Assembly (NCBI GenBank): GCA_002501285.1
Contig: DLSG01000072.1
Span: forward strand, 1,328-29,462
DNA: 28,135 bases
Reading direction: 5' to 3'
DNA from: Christensenella sp. UBA7868
GTDB taxonomy: Bacteria; Bacillota; Clostridia; Christensenellales; UBA1242
Under the pieces are notes generated by a model, which was not told where the DNA came from, did no database searches, and was given only the letters and a program-made list of their open reading frames with translations. Both the position numbers and the translations under genes were made by a program. Positions 24,488 to 28,135 of this stretch are shown here, piece by piece. Positions within the stretch are counted from its first letter, which is position 1. Every line of letters starts with the position of its first letter.

Positions 24488-25837
24488 ATGGAAAAAACAA
24501 TTTGTGCAATTTCAACCCCTATCGGCGTAGGAGGAATAAGTGTGATAAGGCTATCAGGAAAAGATAGTTTAAACATAGTAAACAAACTTTTAGAAAAACC
24601 AATCGAAAACATAGAGCCTAGAAAAATGCTTTTAAAAACTATAAAAACTAATGATTTTTCAGACAATGCAATGGTTGTATATTTCAAAGCACCTTTTTCA
24701 TACACTGGTGAAGATGTGGTAGAAATTCAATGTCATGGCGGAATTTTTATAACCAACGAAATTTTAAAAGCCTTAATTGATTGTGGTGCGACGCTTGCAG
24801 AAAATGGTGAATTTACAAAGCGAGCATTTTTAAATGGTAAACTCAGCCTAGATAAAGCCGAAGGTGTTATCGACATGATTAATGCCGAAAGCGAAAGTCA
24901 ATTAAAGGCTGGATATAATCTTTTAAGCGGTAAATTAACCGAACTTATTAAAGAAAAACAAGATGTTTTAACGGATATTCTAGCCCAGTTAGAAGTAAGT
25001 TTAGACTACCCTGAACACGACATTGAATATACAACACTTGAAGAGTTTAAGCAAAAAATCACATCACTTCTAAATGATATTACTAAAATAAAAGATACCA
25101 GCAAAACAGGCATGATAATAAAAAACGGGATAAACATTGCAATATTAGGTTCACCAAATGTTGGAAAAAGCAGTTTAATGAACAGCCTGCTTGGTTTTAA
25201 TCGTGCAATCGTAACAAGCATTGCAGGAACAACTCGAGATATCATTGAAGAAGGTTATGTATATAATGGCGTAAAAGTCAATTTGATAGACACTGCTGGA
25301 ATTCACGAAAGCGATAACCAAGTTGAACAAATTGGTATTAATCTAGCAAAAGAAAAACTTAATTCAAGCGATTTAATTTTGTTTGTTTTAGATAGTTCTA
25401 GAAAAATTTCTTTCGACGAAATATCTCTTTATAACTCTATAAAAAATAAAAAAATTGTTGTAGTCAATAAAATAGACGAAAAATCACCCGATTTTAATTT
25501 AGAAAATTTAGATTTATCAAATGTTAAAATCGTTGAAACTTCATCTGTTCTTAACACCAACATCGACCTTTTAAAACAAACAATTTATGATGAAATTATC
25601 GGAAATAATATTGTCGGAAATTCTACCATAATAACTAATATTAGGCATAAAAATGCACTAGAAAAGGCAGAAAATAGCCTAAAAGACGCCTTAAATACAC
25701 TAAAAAACACTCAAAGTTTGGAATTGCTTTCTATTGACCTTAACAATTGTTATTCTTATCTTGGTGAAATTTCTGGCGAAACAAGCAGTGAAAATATCAT
25801 AGATAGAATATTTGAAAAATTCTGTTTAGGAAAATAA
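24488..25837 (+). CDS. mnmE: tRNA modification GTPase MnmE
   Basis: MnmE (TrmE) works with MnmG to place the 5-carboxymethylaminomethyl group on U34 of certain tRNAs, using GTP hydrolysis and methylene-tetrahydrofolate. The 449-residue length is normal. The N-terminal folate-binding domain shows TICAISTPIGVGGISVIRLSG and FTKRAFLNGKLSLDKAEG. The G domain has G1 GSPNVGKS (about 221-228), the G2 loop AGTTRD, G3 DTAG (268-271) and G4 NKID (327-330). The chain ends in FCLGK, the C-x-G-K motif whose cysteine is needed for modification. It starts 7 bases after a perfect TATAAT and has no ribosome binding site, so the mRNA is probably leaderless. mnmG follows on the same strand after 143 bases with no terminator that I can see. 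Confidence 0.98.
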   Translation: MEKTICAISTPIGVGGISVIRLSGKDSLNIVNKLLEKPIENIEPRKMLLKTIKTNDFSDNAMVVYFKAPFSYTGEDVVEIQCHGGIFITNEILKALIDCGATLAENGEFTKRAFLNGKLSLDKAEGVIDMINAESESQLKAGYNLLSGKLTELIKEKQDVLTDILAQLEVSLDYPEHDIEYTTLEEFKQKITSLLNDITKIKDTSKTGMIIKNGINIAILGSPNVGKSSLMNSLLGFNRAIVTSIAGTTRDIIEEGYVYNGVKVNLIDTAGIHESDNQVEQIGINLAKEKLNSSDLILFVLDSSRKISFDEISLYNSIKNKKIVVVNKIDEKSPDFNLENLDLSNVKIVETSSVLNTNIDLLKQTIYDEIIGNNIVGNSTIITNIRHKNALEKAENSLKDALNTLKNTQSLELLSIDLNNCYSYLGEISGETSSENIIDRIFEKFCLGK

Positions 25838-25980
25838 AACTACAAAAATTGTTTAAAAATTACATTGAATTTTTAATAAAAAATTAAAAAATAAAATTAT
25901 AAAAAAGTTTAAAAATTTTAATAAAATCAATAGAAAATAAACAAAAATAAAATTAAATATGACATAAAAAGGACAAAAAT

Positions 25981-27837
25981 ATGACAAAAGAATATGATGC
26001 GATTGTAATTGGAGCTGGCCACGCAGGTTGTGAAGCCGCTTTAAGTTTAGCCCGCACAGGAAACAAAACTTTAATATTAACTTTAAACCTAGATTCGATA
26101 GGTTTTTTGGCTTGCAATCCTTCTATTGGAGGAACCAGTAAAGGTCAACTGGTTGGCGAAATTGACGCACTGGGCGGAGAAATGGGTATAAACGCCGACA
26201 AAGCCACAATTCAATTAAGAATGCTAAATCGTGGAAAAGGTGTTGCTGTTCAAAGTTTAAGAGCACAAACTGATAAGAATTTGTATCATCAATACATGAA
26301 ACAAACTCTTGAAAACACACCAAATTTATTTATAAAACAAGCAGAAGCATCAAAAATTTTAACAAAAGACGGAAAAGTTTGTGGACTTATAACCACAAAA
26401 GGCGAAGAATTTAGTTGTAAAGCAATTGTAGTTTGTACAGGCGTATATTTAAAAAGTAAAATTTTTGTAGGAGATTTTACCGATAATGTTGGTCCTAGTG
26501 GTTTCCAAGCAAGCGACAATTTAACTCAAAGTTTAATAGATTTGGGTTTAGAAATTAGGCGTTTTAAAACAGGGACCCCAATGAGAGTTCACAGTGATAC
26601 TATTGATTATTCTAAACTTGAAATTCAAAAAGGTGAAGAAAATATTCAAAATTTTTCATTCTTAAACGATGACAAAAAACCAAACAACCAAATGGATTGT
26701 TATTTAGCCTATACAAATGAAAAAACTCACAATTTAATTAGAAATAATCTTGAAAAATTTCCAATGTATTCGGGCGAAATTGTTGGAATTGGTCCAAGAT
26801 ATTGCCCTTCTATTGAAACAAAAATCATGCGTTTTAAAGATAAAGATAGGCATCAACTTTTTGTTGAACCTGAAGCATTATCCACAAAAGAAGTCTATAT
26901 GCAAGGTTTTTCAACCAGTGCACCTGTTAGTCTTCAAGAAGAAATGCTTCACAGCCTTGTTGGCTTTGAAAATGCTCACATTATGCGTGATGCTTATGCT
27001 ATTGAATATGATTGCATAAACAGTCTTCAATTACTTCCTACGCTTGAATATAAGAATGTTGAAGGATTATATTTTGCTGGTCAAGTTAATGGGACAAGTG
27101 GTTATGAAGAGGCGGGAGCACAAGGATTAATGGCTGGAATAAACGCAAGTTTAAAATTAAGAAATATGGAGCCATTAGTTTTAAGCCGAAGCGATGCTTA
27201 TATTGGGGTTTTAATTGATGATTTAGTTACAAAAGGAACAAATGAACCTTACAGAATGATGACAAGTCGTGCAGAATACAGACTGGTTCTTCGTCAAGAC
27301 AACGCTGATTTAAGATTAACTGAACTTGGAAGAAGAACTGGACTTGTTAGCGATTTAAGATATGAAAAATTTTGTGCAAAAAAACAAAAAATTGAACAGT
27401 TATTATCTAAATTAAATCAAACTATAAAACCCGAAAATGTAAATCCATTTTTAATTAAAATGGGTGAAAATGAAATCACAAGTTCTATAAGCGTATATAA
27501 TTTAATAAAGCGAAATAATATAAATCTAAAAGATGTTTGCACTTATTTTAATTTGTTTGAAGAATATTCATATATAATTATTGACGAAGTAAACACTATC
27601 GTAAAATATGAAGGCTATATCAAAAAACAGCAAGAACAAATTGAAAATTTAAAAAAGCAAGAAAATATTAAACTTCCGCTAGATTTTGACTATAATAACA
27701 TTAAAGGTTTGAGATTAGAAGCAATTCAAAAGTTAAACGAAATAAAGCCTTTAAATTTGGGTCAAGCCGCAAGAATTAGTGGAATTAGCCCAGCAGACAT
27801 TAATGTTTTACTTGTTTACTTAAAAACAAAAATGTAA
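25981..27837 (+). CDS. mnmG: tRNA U34 carboxymethylaminomethyl-modifying FAD enzyme MnmG
   Basis: MnmG (GidA) is the FAD- and NADH-binding partner of MnmE in tRNA wobble uridine modification. The 618-residue chain is of normal length. The dinucleotide fold is GAGHAG at residues 11-16. C45 in LACNPSIGG and C275 in GPRYCPSIE match the two conserved cysteines near positions 47 and 277 of the E. coli enzyme. The phrases CTGVYLKSKIFVG, GQVNGTSGYEEAGAQG and MTSRAEYRLVLRQDNAD are family signatures. The C-terminal helical domain, which contacts MnmE and tRNA, ends ISGISPADINVLLVYLK. The start has AAAGGA 9 bases before ATG. It ends at a strong bidirectional terminator, and the usual downstream rsmG or parAB genes do not follow; the next gene is obg on the other strand. 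Confidence 0.98.
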   Translation: MTKEYDAIVIGAGHAGCEAALSLARTGNKTLILTLNLDSIGFLACNPSIGGTSKGQLVGEIDALGGEMGINADKATIQLRMLNRGKGVAVQSLRAQTDKNLYHQYMKQTLENTPNLFIKQAEASKILTKDGKVCGLITTKGEEFSCKAIVVCTGVYLKSKIFVGDFTDNVGPSGFQASDNLTQSLIDLGLEIRRFKTGTPMRVHSDTIDYSKLEIQKGEENIQNFSFLNDDKKPNNQMDCYLAYTNEKTHNLIRNNLEKFPMYSGEIVGIGPRYCPSIETKIMRFKDKDRHQLFVEPEALSTKEVYMQGFSTSAPVSLQEEMLHSLVGFENAHIMRDAYAIEYDCINSLQLLPTLEYKNVEGLYFAGQVNGTSGYEEAGAQGLMAGINASLKLRNMEPLVLSRSDAYIGVLIDDLVTKGTNEPYRMMTSRAEYRLVLRQDNADLRLTELGRRTGLVSDLRYEKFCAKKQKIEQLLSKLNQTIKPENVNPFLIKMGENEITSSISVYNLIKRNNINLKDVCTYFNLFEEYSYIIIDEVNTIVKYEGYIKKQQEQIENLKKQENIKLPLDFDYNNIKGLRLEAIQKLNEIKPLNLGQAARISGISPADINVLLVYLKTKM

Positions 27838-27918
27838 AATTAATTTGTTAAAAAATATTAAATAAAAAGACAAAAAATAAGTGAAAAATAAGTGAAAAAT
27901 AATAGTTTAAATCTTAAC

Positions 27919-27951
27919 AAAAAACCAGAAAGAATAACTTTCTGGTTTTTT
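27919..27951. terminator. Bidirectional terminator between mnmG and obg
   Basis: AAAAAACCAGAAAG (27919-27932) and CTTTCTGGTTTTTT (27938-27951) form a perfect 14-bp stem around AATAA; both strands end the stem in a T run. It serves the two convergent genes. The 80 bases from the mnmG stop codon to this stem are AT-rich with a short duplicated AAGTGAAAAATA. Confidence 0.92.
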
Positions 27952-27961
27952 GTAATTTAGA

Positions 27962-28135
27962 CTATTCAAAATATTCAAATTCGTAAGCACCAATTTTAAC
28001 ACTATCGCCTTCTTTTAGTCCTTTCTCTAAAAGTTTATCTATAATTCCGTTTTGTTTTAAACGGCGTTGGAAATATGCAAAACTTTCTGGGTCGCTTAAT
28101 ATTATTCCTCTACTCATTTTTTCTATTAATCCACC
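27962..28135 (-). CDS. obg: GTPase Obg, C-terminal end (partial at window edge)
   Basis: The last 57 codons of a gene that continues past the right edge. The translation contains SDPESFAYFQRRLKQNGI, then IDKLLEKGLKEGDSVKIG, and ends AYEFEYFE-stop. This is the OCT domain of Obg/CgtA, where similar chains read ...YFQRxLRxxGV...LxExGxKEGDTVRIGxxEFEY. Obg is an essential GTPase in late 50S assembly and stress response. The GTPase and glycine-rich domains lie outside the window, so I can call only this part. It converges with mnmG across the bidirectional terminator. Confidence 0.9.
   Translation of the reverse strand, partial: GGLIEKMSRGIILSDPESFAYFQRRLKQNGIIDKLLEKGLKEGDSVKIGAYEFEYFE

Noticed and set aside
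26878..26886. Perfect DnaA box TTATCCACA
   Set aside because: It lies alone inside the mnmG coding region in conserved protein sequence, with no cluster of boxes or AT-rich unwinding element, so I do not call a replication origin although mnmE-mnmG often lie near oriC.

Overview
The window comes from an AT-rich bacterium of the Bacillota/Clostridia type. The evidence is the low GC content, strong A/G-rich ribosome binding sites, sigma-A promoters of the TTGACA-N17-TATAAT kind, a lipobox lipoprotein, a SipW/TasA-type surface protein, a very large GLUG/InlB-repeat protein, and Firmicutes-like housekeeping neighbourhoods (rpsF-ssb-rpsR, mnmE-mnmG, obg). TGG encodes Trp and TAA/TAG are the stops seen, so nothing suggests a changed genetic code. 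An uncultured gut-type Clostridia is my inference; no 16S gene is present.

Layout. 1-517: tRNA-Ala(UGC) on the minus strand with its own promoter, then AT-rich spacer with a terminator. 518-2091: a TasA/camelysin-like secreted protein (minus) with a long 5' leader that carries a perfect tandem 16-nt repeat and ends in an intrinsic terminator just before the ribosome binding site, which looks like transcription attenuation; short GTGCC-TAC-GGCAC palindromes lie further upstream. 2092-3441: thymidine kinase followed by a Big2-domain lipoprotein (minus). 3546-3779: a small two-helix membrane protein (plus). 3944-4931: the rpsF-ssb-rpsR operon (minus), in which rpsF appears to start at ACG. 5168-22612: one uninterrupted 5814-codon gene for a giant exported repeat protein (minus), covering 62 percent of the window. 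22975-24132: a single-pass membrane protein of unknown function (minus). 24488-27837: mnmE and mnmG (plus), mnmE probably on a leaderless mRNA. 27962-28135: the C-terminal end of obg (minus), cut by the window edge.

How the parts fit together. Core genes for translation, tRNA wobble modification (MnmE and MnmG form one enzyme complex), replication (SSB), nucleotide salvage (Tdk) and ribosome assembly (Obg) are interleaved with a cell-surface set: TasA-like protein, lipoprotein, giant GLUG/InlB-like protein and a membrane protein with a large outer domain. The most unusual signals are regulatory: the attenuator-like leader of the TasA-like gene, the ACG start of rpsF, and the leaderless mnmE promoter. 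The giant protein is notable for its regular alternation of five GLUG-type modules with InlB-like linkers and for lacking a recognisable C-terminal wall anchor.
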